From assembly GCA_028874075.1 (NCBI GenBank), contig JAPPLU010000049.1, positions 1-64,000 of the forward strand: DNA of 64,000 nt, written 5' to 3'. The notes beneath the pieces are model-generated. The model saw only the letters and a program-made list of their open reading frames with translations. It did not search any database and was not told the origin of the DNA. Made by a program: the position numbers and the translations under genes. This DNA comes from Chloroflexota bacterium. Lineage in GTDB: Bacteria; Chloroflexota; Dehalococcoidia; Lucifugimonadales; UBA3495. Shown one piece after another: positions 17,179-26,227 of this stretch (within the stretch, counting starts at the first letter, position 1; the number at the start of each line of letters is the position of its first letter).

Positions 17179-18263
17179 AGGTCTCCGACGTCGTAGGTGT
17201 GCAGGTGGATGTTACCTTCCGGATCCTGCTGCAGCATCAGCACGTTGTCCCCGTCCAGGTTGGCCATTCGGCGGACACCCTCGTGGGGCAGAAGCTGGCG
17301 GGGAACTCCCACCCCGGGCGTAACCGGGTCGGCTGGGCTGCTGTCCAGGGAGTCGTCGGGCACCGTCAGCGGCCCCTGCTGATCGATATCGACACAGGCA
17401 ATCTTGATCAGTGGGTGCCGGTCGTTGGCCACCAGCAGGTATTCCTCGTCGCCCTGCTCGTAGGAAACCAGGTCCAGCGGACGGTTGTGGGCGCCCAGTT
17501 CGGCGACGGTCTTGCCATGGGCCAGTTCCCCGGGCGCGAAGTCGCTTACCGTGAACTGCACCACCGGCGTGCAAGTGTAGCTGGCCAGGATGCTGTTGTT
17601 GCCCTGGTAGGGGACGAAGGCCCGGATGGGGGCCGCCGTTTCGTAGCGGCCGTGGGAAACGTGGAAAATCTCCAGGGAATTGGCGTTGGTATCGCCGGTG
17701 AAGGGGAAGCGAATGCGCCGCAGGGTGGACGAAAATTCCTCGTTGGAGGTACCGGCCACCACCAGCAGTCCGTCCACGTAGGACATATCGGTAACGGTTA
17801 CCGTGCGCAGCTTAACCCGGGTTACCTCGCGGGGGTCGTCCTCGTCCGCCGCGTCCTCGATTTCCGACTTTGAGAAGCCGATTTCGTCCAGGGCCACGTC
17901 GGAAATGGCGCCGCTGGCGTCTATCCGCACAATGACCGGAACCGCCGCGTCGCCGCTGCCCCGCATTACCGACAGGTAGGCGTTGTTCGAACCGGGATGG
18001 ACTGCCAGATCCCGTATCTCAACGTCCTCGCGAGTGCAGCCCAGATAGGCCGCCAGGGAACTGTCCAGGTTATCCAGGTCAATGGCCCTTGCTTGGCCCG
18101 ACGTTTCCGAGTCGCCAACGTCAATGGCGTAAATGGCGGCGCCAACGTTGTCTCCTACAAAGAGGACTCCCTCGGGACCGAAGGCCAGGGGGCCAACCGA
18201 CCTGATGCCGGGCGAACCCACCGCCAGACCGAGATGCTCCAGTGTCGTCGCTTGATCTACCAT
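17175..18263 (-). CDS. Beta-propeller-like uncharacterised protein
   Basis: 362-aa protein starting MVDQATTLEHLGLAVGSPGI, with GGGAGG before the ATG at 18263; an upstream in-frame ATG at 18341 is less likely. Repeated strand motifs (VGPLAFGPEGVLFVGDN, IRDLAVHPGSNNAYLSVMRG, VTDMSYVDGLLVVAGTSNEE) suggest a beta-propeller. There is no signal peptide. A TACAAT box lies on the minus strand near 18290. It forms a two-gene operon with the Ig-like gene that overlaps its stop. Enzymatic function is not evident. Confidence 0.7.
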   Translation of the reverse strand: MVDQATTLEHLGLAVGSPGIRSVGPLAFGPEGVLFVGDNVGAAIYAIDVGDSETSGQARAIDLDNLDSSLAAYLGCTREDVEIRDLAVHPGSNNAYLSVMRGSGDAAVPVIVRIDASGAISDVALDEIGFSKSEIEDAADEDDPREVTRVKLRTVTVTDMSYVDGLLVVAGTSNEEFSSTLRRIRFPFTGDTNANSLEIFHVSHGRYETAAPIRAFVPYQGNNSILASYTCTPVVQFTVSDFAPGELAHGKTVAELGAHNRPLDLVSYEQGDEEYLLVANDRHPLIKIACVDIDQQGPLTVPDDSLDSSPADPVTPGVGVPRQLLPHEGVRRMANLDGDNVLMLQQDPEGNIHLHTYDVGDL

Positions 18264-18846
18264 AATATCCTCCCTTGCTTTACCCGTATTGTACAGGTTG
18301 AATCGGGATTTCACGCCGTAATCCACGGTTTTGTGTGCCAATATGGGCGCTTATCGTTGGAAGTTTAGCATTTGATACCGGAGCGCGCCACTACTATGGT
18401 TCAGTAAGGGGATTTTTTAATTTCCGTCCCATTTTGTTTCATTTTGTCCCATTTTAGGTGGGCCTCACCTCCGGCCTCTCTCCCAGTGAGAGGTCGCATT
18501 GCTAGGACAGACCTCCGTGGCTACCCCTGCTGCTGATGGGTTGGCGGTGGATGCATAGCCGCGTGCCTGACTGCTGAGCAAGGATTGTGGTTGAGTCATG
18601 GTTTTATGGTGGCGGGATGTTATGCGAGGTGGCAAGGGGAGAAAGACAGTTGGCAACGTTCCAATTCAGGTGGTTTCTCATTCTTGTGGGATTTTAACGG
18701 GTTGCCCGGTCGGGTTTGAAACCCGCCCCTACGAGTCCATACCACCAAAATTGAAACGCTACGCGCCGTATTGGCAGGGTAGCGGCCCACCCCCAAAAGT
18801 GGTATCTTGAACCGTACCAAGCAACATATGAAATGGGAGGACTGAC
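18264..18846. other. Intergenic region with repeats
   Basis: About 580 bp without a convincing gene. It holds a TCCCATTTTGT-type tandem motif (18425-18457) and a CGGGTTTGAAACCCG hairpin (18711-18725) followed by CCCCTACG, a form of the GTAGGGGC-type dispersed palindrome. Confidence 0.6.
18425..18457. repeat. Tandem CATTTTGTYYCATTTTG-type repeat
   Basis: Three imperfect units of about 11 bases: GTCCCATTTT, GTTTCATTTT, GTCCCATTTT. A related set in the opposite orientation (GAATGAGACA, GAATGAGACG, AATTGGGACG) occurs at 62784-62814. Confidence 0.6.
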
Positions 18847-19272
18847 ATGCCCCAGATCAAGCACATTGCCATTGCCACCAACGACGCCGAAAAGACGGCC
18901 AAGTTCTATTCCGAAGTGTTCGGCCTCAGGCAGGTTGCCAAACTGGACAGTGGGAACGCCCTGGGCTACATGCTCAGCGACGGCAACGTAAACATGGCCA
19001 TCCTGGATTTCCAGAACGATGCCGTGGCCGGGGAGCGGGGCAAGGACTGGGAAGGCATCCACCACATCGGGTTCGAGGTTGAGAGCCTGGAGGAGATTGA
19101 GGCCCGCCTGCTGGCCGCCGGTTCCGATGAAATGAAGTCGGTCAACGAAGCCCTCCACGCCGGAAACACCGGCCCCCGCCACCAGAACGTGGAGACCAAG
19201 TACGAGGGCCCCAACGGCGAGATGATTGACGTTTCCCAGGTAGGCTGGGTGGGGACGCGGGGGCTTGATTAA
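18847..19272 (+). CDS. VOC-family protein (glyoxalase/bleomycin-resistance fold)
   Basis: 141-aa vicinal-oxygen-chelate protein with two beta-alpha-beta-beta-beta modules. The first starts IKHIAIATNDAEKTAKFYSEV and carries a metal-ligand His in IKHIAI; the second has IHHIGFEVESLEEIEARL and ends with YEGPNGEMIDVSQVGW (Glu ligand position). It could be an epimerase, glyoxalase or dioxygenase; the sequence does not decide. GGGAGGA before the ATG is a strong ribosome binding site, and a clear terminator follows. Confidence 0.85.
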   Translation: MPQIKHIAIATNDAEKTAKFYSEVFGLRQVAKLDSGNALGYMLSDGNVNMAILDFQNDAVAGERGKDWEGIHHIGFEVESLEEIEARLLAAGSDEMKSVNEALHAGNTGPRHQNVETKYEGPNGEMIDVSQVGWVGTRGLD

Positions 19273-19310
19273 GGCCAACAGCGGAAGTATCCCGGACTCC
19301 GGCAACAACA

Positions 19311-19346
19311 AACCCGGCGGGGATTGCCCTGCCGGGTTTCTTTTGT
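19311..19346 (+). terminator. Rho-independent terminator after VOC gene
   Basis: AACCCGGCGGGG (19311-19322) pairs with CCCTGCCGGGTT (19327-19338) with one mismatch, followed by TTCTTTTGTT. It is the clearest intrinsic terminator in the window. Confidence 0.92.
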
Positions 19347-19399
19347 TCAGCGCCTTTTCCGCATGTGATTCCGAGCAAAGGTGTTTAAAGGAGTAAAGG

Positions 19400-19545
19400 C
19401 TAATGCAATTCAGCAAGGACAGTTTGGGCATTAACGGCGGGTATGGGAGACCGTTCGTAATCCTCCAGGTTCCTGGTTACGATGAGCCTGGCGCCGCTGG
19501 CTCTGGCGGCAGCCACCTGCATCGCGTCCTTCGAACTCCATCATG
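19400..19545 (-). pseudogene. PIN-domain (VapC-like) toxin C-terminal remnant
   Basis: On the minus strand, one frame ending at a TAG (19400-19402) reads KDAMQVAAARASGARLIVTR followed by NLEDYERSPIPAVNAQTVL. This is the C-terminal half of a PIN-domain protein: the acidic residue, Ala-rich helix and 'lvTrN..Df' strand are diagnostic. The frame is closed by a TGA four codons before this segment, and no N-terminal half or antitoxin was found upstream, so it is a truncated remnant. The approximately 220 bp up to 19766 hold nothing I can support. Confidence 0.7.
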
Positions 19546-19765
19546 GGAAGTTCCCAGGCATAGCTGATTCCCGGGGTATCAGTGGTGGCAATTGAAACGA
19601 AACTTGCAGTCTCGGACCGACGCCAGGGTGGGTCCCAAATCTGGACGGATTTGCCGGGTTTCAGCGGTTGCAGCAGCGAAAGCCGGCATCCGGTTGAAGG
19701 GCACCGGTTCGTGCTGGAGACTGGGAGATTGAGCACATCATCGAAGGAATTTCCCGCCAGCCACG

Positions 19766-20281
19766 TTAATCACGCACGATAGCATACAGCCATTGGTCTA
19801 TGATCTCCCCGTCCTTAACTGCGCTCCTGCGCATTCGCCCCTCATATTCGTAGCCAGCGTTCTCCAGGACCCTGGCTGACGCAGGATTCCATTCCATTAC
19901 CGTTGCATAAAGGCGGACCAGGCCAAGCTCGGTGAAAGCGTACTCGGTGAGGGCCCTCAGAGATGCGGTGGCGACGCCCTTCCCCCAGAAGGGTTCGCCC
20001 AGCCAATACCCCACCTCTGCCGAAAGTCTCGCTACATCGTTCTGCGGCAGCAGTCCAATGCACCCGACGGCTTCCGTGGTGGACGCGATGGCAAATATGG
20101 TCTCCGGTTCCTGCTGCGAGGCGTTTTCGATCCATTCCTCCGCGTCCGAGATGCGGTACGGGTAAGGATGCTTATCCCACAGGTTGCGCCAGACTGCCCG
20201 GTTGTTGCCATATCTTGCCAAACCCGCGGCATCGTCAGGCATTAAGCTGCGAATCTGCCATTCGCCAAACTCGATCCTCAT
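19766..20281 (-). CDS. GNAT-family N-acetyltransferase (RimJ/RimL type)
   Basis: 171-aa acetyltransferase. The acetyl-CoA binding region shows YWLGEPFWGKGVATASLRAL, and the C-terminal RimJ-type helix is LYATVMEWNPASARVLENAG followed by YEYEGRMRRS. This subfamily acetylates protein N-termini or small amines; the substrate is unknown. It is a single gene with about 190 bp of gene-free DNA upstream. Confidence 0.88.
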   Translation of the reverse strand: MRIEFGEWQIRSLMPDDAAGLARYGNNRAVWRNLWDKHPYPYRISDAEEWIENASQQEPETIFAIASTTEAVGCIGLLPQNDVARLSAEVGYWLGEPFWGKGVATASLRALTEYAFTELGLVRLYATVMEWNPASARVLENAGYEYEGRMRRSAVKDGEIIDQWLYAIVRD

Positions 20282-20470
20282 GAGTCAATCCTTAGCTAAA
20301 GCTTACTAACAATTCAGATCTGGTGAGACATCCGTATTGGCGCTTCCGTTAAACCCGCGAAAGCCGGTATCTTCCTCCCTGGCCCACCCCCAGGCTGCCT
20401 CATCGGCTCTGATTACTGGCAATAACCCCTCAAAACAGAGCTTCAGGTCCACTGACAACAGTGGATGATG

Positions 20471-20878
20471 TCAACCGACCGTCAGCATAACACTGCCTTT
20501 CGCTCTTTCGATAATCTCCATCGCGGACGGGATAATGGTCAACTCCGTTTCCCCGCCCCACCAGCGGTAATCACCAATCTCTTCTCTTGCCAACTCCACT
20601 TCGCCTTCCGCCTCTAAAAGACAAACGTGGTGGTTCTGGCTCGGGCTTTCGTAGTGAAACAGGTAAGTGGCAGACGTAGTAACCAGCTTGGTTTCCTCGT
20701 CCAGTTCGCGGCAAGCGGCAATGACAGGGGCTTCTCCCTTCTTCATACCCCCGCCGGGGAGGCTCCAGTGCCTCGCGCCCCGCTCTCGCACCAATAGCAA
20801 CCTGCCCCCGTTCATCACGAGGGCAGTAGCTCGGTTTCGCTTCTTTCTCGCCTTCTTCTCCACCATCGGTCTATTCAT
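20471..20878 (-). CDS. NUDIX hydrolase
   Basis: 135-aa NUDIX protein. The box GGGMKKGEAPVIAACRELDE followed by ETKL fits GX5EX7REUXEE, with Lys in place of the usual final Gly. It should hydrolyse a nucleoside diphosphate derivative. The likely start, MNRPMVEKKARKK at 20878, overlaps the end of the upstream OB-fold gene by 8 bp, so it is probably the last gene of the thiolase operon. Confidence 0.82.
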   Translation of the reverse strand: MNRPMVEKKARKKRNRATALVMNGGRLLLVRERGARHWSLPGGGMKKGEAPVIAACRELDEETKLVTTSATYLFHYESPSQNHHVCLLEAEGEVELAREEIGDYRWWGGETELTIIPSAMEIIERAKGSVMLTVG

Positions 20879-21299
20879 GCAGACGCTGTGCCGGCACAAA
20901 GGCCAGGGTAGGCCGGTCGCTGTCCTGGTCCTCCACACGCAGGGTCAGGGCCATGCCGGTGGCAATGTTCTGGGGATTGGCGGCGTCTACACCCAGTATG
21001 AGAGCGCTGATGCGAGGGCCTTCTTCCAGGGTGACTATGCCGGAGCAGTAGGGATTGTTGCGGCCAAACCCCTTCTCTCCCATGGCGTTGGGCACCACGG
21101 AAATGCAGGTGAAGGCGCTGAGCTGCCCCCGTCCGCTGAAGGCGAACCATTCAACGTCCCGGCTGTGACATTCCTGGCACATGGGACGCGCCTCCGCCGA
21201 CAGCTTGCCACAGGCCCGGCACCGTATTCCCATTAACTGTCCTTCCTTAAGGTAGGCGAAAAAGGAAGCCGCGTTGAAGGCTCTGGTTTCAGTGGTCAT
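20871..21299 (-). CDS. Zn-ribbon/OB-fold (DUF35) protein, thiolase partner
   Basis: 142-aa protein with a rubredoxin-like zinc ribbon (GIRCRACGKLSAEARPMCQE, four Cys) followed by an OB-fold ending in LTLRVEDQDSDRPTLAF. DUF35 proteins partner with SCP2-type thiolases and bind acyl-CoA. It follows the thiolase gene by 5 bp, the expected arrangement, and overlaps the NUDIX gene start. Confidence 0.9.
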   Translation of the reverse strand: MTTETRAFNAASFFAYLKEGQLMGIRCRACGKLSAEARPMCQECHSRDVEWFAFSGRGQLSAFTCISVVPNAMGEKGFGRNNPYCSGIVTLEEGPRISALILGVDAANPQNIATGMALTLRVEDQDSDRPTLAFVPAQRLHE

Positions 21300-21304
21300 C
21301 CCGC

Positions 21305-22591
21305 CTACCCCCTCCGCAGGATGTTGACGACACAGGTGCCGCCGGTGCCGCCCACGTTGTGGGTCAAGCCCAGCTCCAGGTCAGGGTTGGGCAATTGACG
21401 AGGACCGGCCTCGCCGCGCAACTGGTGGAAAGTCTCAATCACCTGGGCTACGCCTGATGCGCCAACCGGATGGCCCTTGGCCTTGAGGCCACCCGACGTG
21501 TTGATGGGCCGGTCTCCCGTCCGGGCGGTGCGGCCCTCGTCCACGGCACGGGGCCCTTCGCCTGGTTCGAAGAAACCCAGGTCTTCCGTGGCGATGATTT
21601 CGGCTATGGTGAAGCAGTCGTGGACTTCCGCCACCTGGATGTCCTGCGGCGTTACCCCGGCCATGGCGTAGGCCTGGGACGCGGCTTCCCGGGCGGCGGA
21701 CAGAGAGGTCAATTCCACGGCGTCGTGCAGGGGACGGCCCGAGGCCTGGCCGGTGCCGACGATATGCACCGGCTTGTCAGTAAAGTTGGCAGCGATTTCC
21801 GAGGACACCAGCAGTACGCAGGAAGCCCCGTCGGTGATGGGAGCGCAGTCGTACAGGCGCAGGGGCCAGGCGATCCACGGGTTGGCCCGGGGGTCGTTGA
21901 GGAAATCCATTTCGTCCCGCCATTCGGGGACCGGCTGGCCTTGCTGCTCGGCGCGGGCCTTGCGACGTTCCATCATGTCCAGCAGGGTGGTGTTGAACTG
22001 GGCCTTGGGGTTAAGGGCGCCGTTGGTGTGGTTCTTGATGCCTACTTTGGCCAGATGGGCCAGGCTGGTCTCGTAGCGGTCCATGTGGGCCTTGGCCAGG
22101 GCTCCGTAAATGCCCGGGAAGGTCAGCCCCGCCGGCACTTCATAGAGGCCGTCGGCGGCCGAGGCCAGCACGTCGGTTACCCCCTCGGTGGGGAGGTCGG
22201 TCATCTTCTCCACGCCACCCACCAGGACCACGTCGTACATGCCCGAGGCAATGGCCATGATGCCCTCCCGCAGGGCGCTGCCGCTGCTGGCGCAGGCGTT
22301 CTCAATGCGGGTGATGGGCGTGGGCGTCATCCCCAGCCAATCGGCCAGGATGGGCGCGGTATGCCCCTGTCCCTCGAACAGATCGGATGAGTAGTTGCCA
22401 ATGTAGCCGCACTCAATGTCCTCGACGTCGATGCCCTGGTCCATTTGGTCGATGAGGTCCTGGAAAGCCTCGACGAACAGGTCGCGGGTGGTCATATCGC
22501 GAAAGGCGCCAAAGCGGGATAGCCCGGCGCCCACGATGGACACGGGACGGCCCAACTGTCGCCGCCTGGCGGTGGAAAGCGTAGCAGCCAT
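21305..22591 (-). CDS. Thiolase-family protein (SCP2-like acetyl-CoA acyltransferase)
   Basis: 428-aa thiolase of the SCP2-like branch. It forms or cleaves acyl-CoA carbon-carbon bonds. The catalytic Cys is in RIENACASSGSALREG; other motifs are VHDCFTIAEIIATEDLG and SGGLKAKGHPVGASGVAQ (His). SCP2-type thiolases often lack the second Cys, as here. It begins with MAATLSTARRRQLGRPVSIV and leads a three-gene operon with the DUF35 and NUDIX genes. The in vivo substrate, fatty acid or sterol-like, is unknown. Confidence 0.9.
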   Translation of the reverse strand: MAATLSTARRRQLGRPVSIVGAGLSRFGAFRDMTTRDLFVEAFQDLIDQMDQGIDVEDIECGYIGNYSSDLFEGQGHTAPILADWLGMTPTPITRIENACASSGSALREGIMAIASGMYDVVLVGGVEKMTDLPTEGVTDVLASAADGLYEVPAGLTFPGIYGALAKAHMDRYETSLAHLAKVGIKNHTNGALNPKAQFNTTLLDMMERRKARAEQQGQPVPEWRDEMDFLNDPRANPWIAWPLRLYDCAPITDGASCVLLVSSEIAANFTDKPVHIVGTGQASGRPLHDAVELTSLSAAREAASQAYAMAGVTPQDIQVAEVHDCFTIAEIIATEDLGFFEPGEGPRAVDEGRTARTGDRPINTSGGLKAKGHPVGASGVAQVIETFHQLRGEAGPRQLPNPDLELGLTHNVGGTGGTCVVNILRRG

Positions 22592-22787
22592 GGAAGATAG
22601 CCTCCAGGGGAGATTGTGCCTGCCATTATGGTGGGGCGGTGGAATTGCGTCAACGTTGATGAATGTTGGGCACTTCGTCGTCCAGTCAATGGTCTGACGG
22701 TTTGCCCGTCCTTCTTTCCTTCAATATACTTAGCGGCGCCAGGCCGTACATCCCCCGCAGGCATTCCTCACCCTGGAGCAAGCGTCT

Positions 22788-24020
22788 TTGCAACCCACGG
22801 AACCAACCCTTTCCCCCAACCGCTCCCACCTTGCCCTGGGTGGAAAGACCATACTTCCCGGGCTGTCCGCGGGCCACGTGGTGTATCACTGGATAGTACA
22901 GAGCTTTGTGGTTCTGCTGCCGGAGATTCAGGCTGCCTTCAGCCTGTCCGCCGTTGGCGTGGGAGGACTGGTTACGGCGAGGGAAATTGCCGCCGGTATT
23001 GTCGCTCTCCCAGGGGGTGTGGCCACGGACATGGCGCGGCGATATTGGAGCCGGCTGCTGGTGGCCTGCCTGCTGGCATCGGGCCTGGGCGCCATTGTCA
23101 TGGGAGTTTCACCGGTGTACCTGCTGTTGCTGGCGGGCATTGCGGTTCTGGCCGCGGCCCATTCCATCTGGCACCTGGCCGCTTCCGGTTCCCTCTCCTA
23201 CCACTATGCCCAACGACGAGGCACGGCCCTGTCCCTTCACGGCGTTGGCGGGAGCATTGGCGACGTGGCCGGGCCCCTGGCCACCGGGGCGCTGCTGCTC
23301 TTTCTTACCTGGCGGGAGATAATCAATGCCTATGCGGCCGTACCCCTGCTCCTGGGCCTGCTGGGCATCTGGGCCTTTCGCAATATCGGGCATACCTCCG
23401 AGCCAACCGCATCGACGGACGTGTCGGGGAGGGTCCGGGCCACACGCGCATTGCTGAGGAGTCCCGTCCTGTGGGGCCTGACCGCGGTACGGGGTTTCAG
23501 GTCCATGGCCCTGGTGGCCCTGGTCACCATACTACCCTTGTACCTGAGCAATGAACTGGGCATGAGCGAGTGGAGCCGGGGCTTTCACATCGGTCTGTTG
23601 ATCGCCGTGGGGCTGGTGGCCAAGACGGGGGCGGGGTATCTGTCAGACCGGTGGGGCCGCAAGCAGGTGCTGGTCCCGGGCCTGGTCTGGTCCTGCCTGG
23701 TTGCCCTGGGCCTGACGGCATTTGACGCGGGGATAACGCTGACCGTTACTATCGCTTTGCTGGGACTTTTCCTCTACCCCGACCAGCCCATTCTCACCGC
23801 CACAATCTACGACACCCTGGGCAGGGAGGTGGCAACCAGCGGCCTGGGTGTGGTGGCCTTCGCCAGCTTCCTTATGGCAGCCGCCTCGCCGGTAATCGCG
23901 GGGGCGCTGTACGAGACTATGGGGTTTGACGCAGCCGTATGGTACATCGGCGCGCTGTTTGCCCTGGCCGCAGCGGTGTTCGCCATCCTGCCGTTGCCCG
24001 GGGCAGAGGCTCAAAGTTGA
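22788..24020 (+). CDS. MFS transporter
   Basis: 410-aa major-facilitator protein with about 12 membrane segments. The loop motif LSDRWGRKQVLVPGLVWS between helices 8 and 9 is the MFS signature, and GGVATDMARRYW lies at the equivalent N-half loop. The start is TTG with GGAG upstream; the extra approximately 25 residues before the first helix are plausible but not certain. No substrate can be inferred. It is convergent with the nuoF gene. Confidence 0.85.
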   Translation: MQPTEPTLSPNRSHLALGGKTILPGLSAGHVVYHWIVQSFVVLLPEIQAAFSLSAVGVGGLVTAREIAAGIVALPGGVATDMARRYWSRLLVACLLASGLGAIVMGVSPVYLLLLAGIAVLAAAHSIWHLAASGSLSYHYAQRRGTALSLHGVGGSIGDVAGPLATGALLLFLTWREIINAYAAVPLLLGLLGIWAFRNIGHTSEPTASTDVSGRVRATRALLRSPVLWGLTAVRGFRSMALVALVTILPLYLSNELGMSEWSRGFHIGLLIAVGLVAKTGAGYLSDRWGRKQVLVPGLVWSCLVALGLTAFDAGITLTVTIALLGLFLYPDQPILTATIYDTLGREVATSGLGVVAFASFLMAAASPVIAGALYETMGFDAAVWYIGALFALAAAVFAILPLPGAEAQS

Positions 24021-24039
24021 GCTGGCCCTTTTCTCTATT

Positions 24040-24062
24040 GCGGCCGCACATTGTCTGGCCGC
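24040..24062. terminator. Possible bidirectional hairpin terminator
   Basis: GCGGCC (24040-24045) pairs with GGCCGC (24057-24062) between the convergent MFS and nuoF genes. The stem is short and there is no clear T-tract downstream on the plus strand, so this is tentative. Confidence 0.4.
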
Positions 24063-24075
24063 CTGAGGCTCTCCC

Positions 24076-25653
24076 TTAACCCGCAGATAGATCATCCCCG
24101 AAGAAGTGCAGCAGGCTGTTAACCGGCCCGCCGGCCATTTGACCCAACCCGCACAGGGACGCGGCCCCGACGATTTCCGACAGGTAACGTAGTTCCTCCA
24201 CGTCGCTGGCGGAATTGTCTCCCGCCGCCAGCCGGTCCAGGGCCGCCACTATACGGGGAGTACCCTCGCGGCAGGGAGTGCATTTGCCGCAGGACTCTGC
24301 GGCGTTGTAGGCGGCCAGCCGGCGGGCCACGTCCATCGGGGAGACGGTAGAGTCCATCACCATAACGCCTCCGGCCCCCATCACCACGCCGGAAGGATGG
24401 AGCAGCCCCGGCTTCAGTTCCAGGTCCAGTTCCGTTGGCGGCAGCACCCCGCTGGAGGGCCCGCCCACTGCAACTACGCCGATGTCCCTGTCATCGGGAG
24501 GACCACCGCCAATGTCGTGGATAACCTGCCGCAATGTAGTTCCCATTGATACTTCGGCCAGGCCGGGACGGCGAACTGACCCGCTCAGGCAGATGAGCTT
24601 GGTGCCCGGGGCAGATTCCAGGCCAACCTGCCCGTACCGGCCGGGGCCGCGCTGCAGGATGTAAGGTACGTTGGCCAGGGTTTCCACGTTGTTGATAACC
24701 GTGGGCTGGTGAAAAAGCCCCGACTCCACGGGGAAGGGGGGCCGCAAACGGGGCTCGCGCCGCCGACCTTCGATAGTGTTGAGCAGAGTGGTCTCCTCGC
24801 CGCAGACATAGCCTCCAGCACCCCGCCGGACTTCGATGTCGCAAGAGAAGCCGGATTCCAGGATGTTGTCGCCCACCAGACCGCTGTTCCTGGCCTGCTC
24901 CAGGGCGGCTTCAACTCTTTCCGCCGAAAGGTGGGCCTCAGCGTTGATGTAGATATAGCAGCGGGATGCGCCGGTGGCATAAGCGGCGATAAGGGCGCCC
25001 TCCAGCAGGCGGTGGGGCAATCCTTCCATGATGTGGCGGTCTTTGAACAGGCCCGGTTCGCCCTCCTCGGCGTTGACTACCAGGACCCTGGGACTGGGGA
25101 AGGAACGAGCCCCCTGCCACTTGCGGGCCGGTGGGAAATAGGCGCCGCCCCGACCCTGCAGCCCGGACTCCAGTACGCGGTCAATGACGTCCTCCGGGGA
25201 GCCGGACAGAGCTTCCGCCAGGCTGGCGTAGCCGCCAACAGATACGTAATCGTCCACGTCGGCAGGGTCAAGCTGGCCGCACCAGGACATTACCTGCAGG
25301 TGCTGGGGAGTGAAGAATTCCTCTTGAGCCTGGGTGGGTCGGAGAACATCGCCGTCGCCCAGGGCAGCGGCAATGTCGGGAACGTCGCCGACCGATACCT
25401 GGCTGTAGTGGCGGGTGCGGCCGTCGGGTTCATTGACCACAACCTGGGGAGCGGCAAAGCAGGCGCCGTCGCAGCCGGTAGCCACTGCATAAGCGCCATC
25501 ATAAGTTGCCAGCGCATCAACCAGCGACTGGGCCACCTCTCCGGCGCCCAGAGCCTGGCTGCACTGCCCCACCTGGACCATTACCCGTGTTCTGCCGGAT
25601 ATGGGGCCAAGGGTCCGTTGCAGAGCCCTGCTTTTCAGTTCAGCGAAAGTCAT
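24076..25653 (-). CDS. nuoF: NADH-binding subunit (NuoF/HoxF-like)
   Basis: 525-aa flavoprotein. The N-terminal 100 residues form a thioredoxin-like 2Fe-2S module (VQVGQCSQALGAGE, TGCDGACFAAP). Next is the FMN/NADH fold with SGLQGRGGAYFPPARKW and VNAEEGEPGLFKDRHIMEG, then GAGGYVCGEETTLLNTIEGR, an SLBB domain, and a C-terminal 4Fe-4S motif ESCGKCTPCREGTPR. This is the layout of HndC/HoxF-type NADH modules. There is no NuoG or complex I gene nearby, so it likely serves the aldehyde oxidoreductase of the same operon. GGAGGAG precedes the ATG at 25653, 7 bp from the nuoE stop. Confidence 0.9.
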   Translation of the reverse strand: MTFAELKSRALQRTLGPISGRTRVMVQVGQCSQALGAGEVAQSLVDALATYDGAYAVATGCDGACFAAPQVVVNEPDGRTRHYSQVSVGDVPDIAAALGDGDVLRPTQAQEEFFTPQHLQVMSWCGQLDPADVDDYVSVGGYASLAEALSGSPEDVIDRVLESGLQGRGGAYFPPARKWQGARSFPSPRVLVVNAEEGEPGLFKDRHIMEGLPHRLLEGALIAAYATGASRCYIYINAEAHLSAERVEAALEQARNSGLVGDNILESGFSCDIEVRRGAGGYVCGEETTLLNTIEGRRREPRLRPPFPVESGLFHQPTVINNVETLANVPYILQRGPGRYGQVGLESAPGTKLICLSGSVRRPGLAEVSMGTTLRQVIHDIGGGPPDDRDIGVVAVGGPSSGVLPPTELDLELKPGLLHPSGVVMGAGGVMVMDSTVSPMDVARRLAAYNAAESCGKCTPCREGTPRIVAALDRLAAGDNSASDVEELRYLSEIVGAASLCGLGQMAGGPVNSLLHFFGDDLSAG

Positions 25654-25660
25654 GCGGGTA

Positions 25661-26113
25661 TCACTCCTCCAGCAGGGAGACCACCTGACCGGCGTCGGCT
25701 CGGCCAAGCCACACCCCGTCCACCTCAGCCAGGGGCGCCAAGGGGCAGCGGTAGGCGCAGGGAGTTTCTTCCAGGGTTACCCGGCCATCCTCGGTAGCCT
25801 TATCCGCCGCCACGCCCAGGGCACGGGACAGGTCGGCCAGCAGTTCCTGCCCGCCGCCATGCCAGCAGCTGAGGCCGGAGCAGACACGGACCAGGTGTTG
25901 GGCGGGCGCATGAATGCGGAGTTCGGTGTAGCTGGTGGCGGCGCCATAGACCACGCTGGCAGGCGTGCGCAGGTGCCATGCCACCACCTGCAGCGCCCAT
26001 TCGGGCAGGTGGCCCAACTCTTCCTGCAGGAAGTGCAGGGCGGGCAGCAGGTAGGTGCGGTGCGGGGGAAATTTCCGGCGGAGCAGGGGCCTGAGTTCTT
26101 CCCGTTCCATCAC
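25661..26113 (-). CDS. nuoE: 2Fe-2S thioredoxin-like subunit (NuoE-like)
   Basis: 150-aa NuoE-type ferredoxin that relays electrons between the flavin subunit and partners. Ligands are CSGLSC (CX4C) and CAYRC (CX3C). It is shorter than complex I NuoE but typical of HndA/HoxE-like subunits. The start is GTG 26113 or ATG 26110. It is directly followed by nuoF. Confidence 0.9.
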   Translation of the reverse strand: MMEREELRPLLRRKFPPHRTYLLPALHFLQEELGHLPEWALQVVAWHLRTPASVVYGAATSYTELRIHAPAQHLVRVCSGLSCWHGGGQELLADLSRALGVAADKATEDGRVTLEETPCAYRCPLAPLAEVDGVWLGRADAGQVVSLLEE

Positions 26114-26227
26114 TGTTCCGAGCCTGGTGGGCTGGTGTTGAAAGCAGTTGACAGCGCTATTGCTGGTCGGGTTCAGGAGGAGGGACTCGAAACATTACGT
26201 TCCCGTCCTCGTCGTGGGAGTGGGACA

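Noticed and set aside
24076..26113. nuoE/nuoF as part of a respiratory complex I locus
   Set aside because: No other nuo gene is nearby, and the N-terminal extra 2Fe-2S domain of nuoF fits HoxF/HndC-like modules better.
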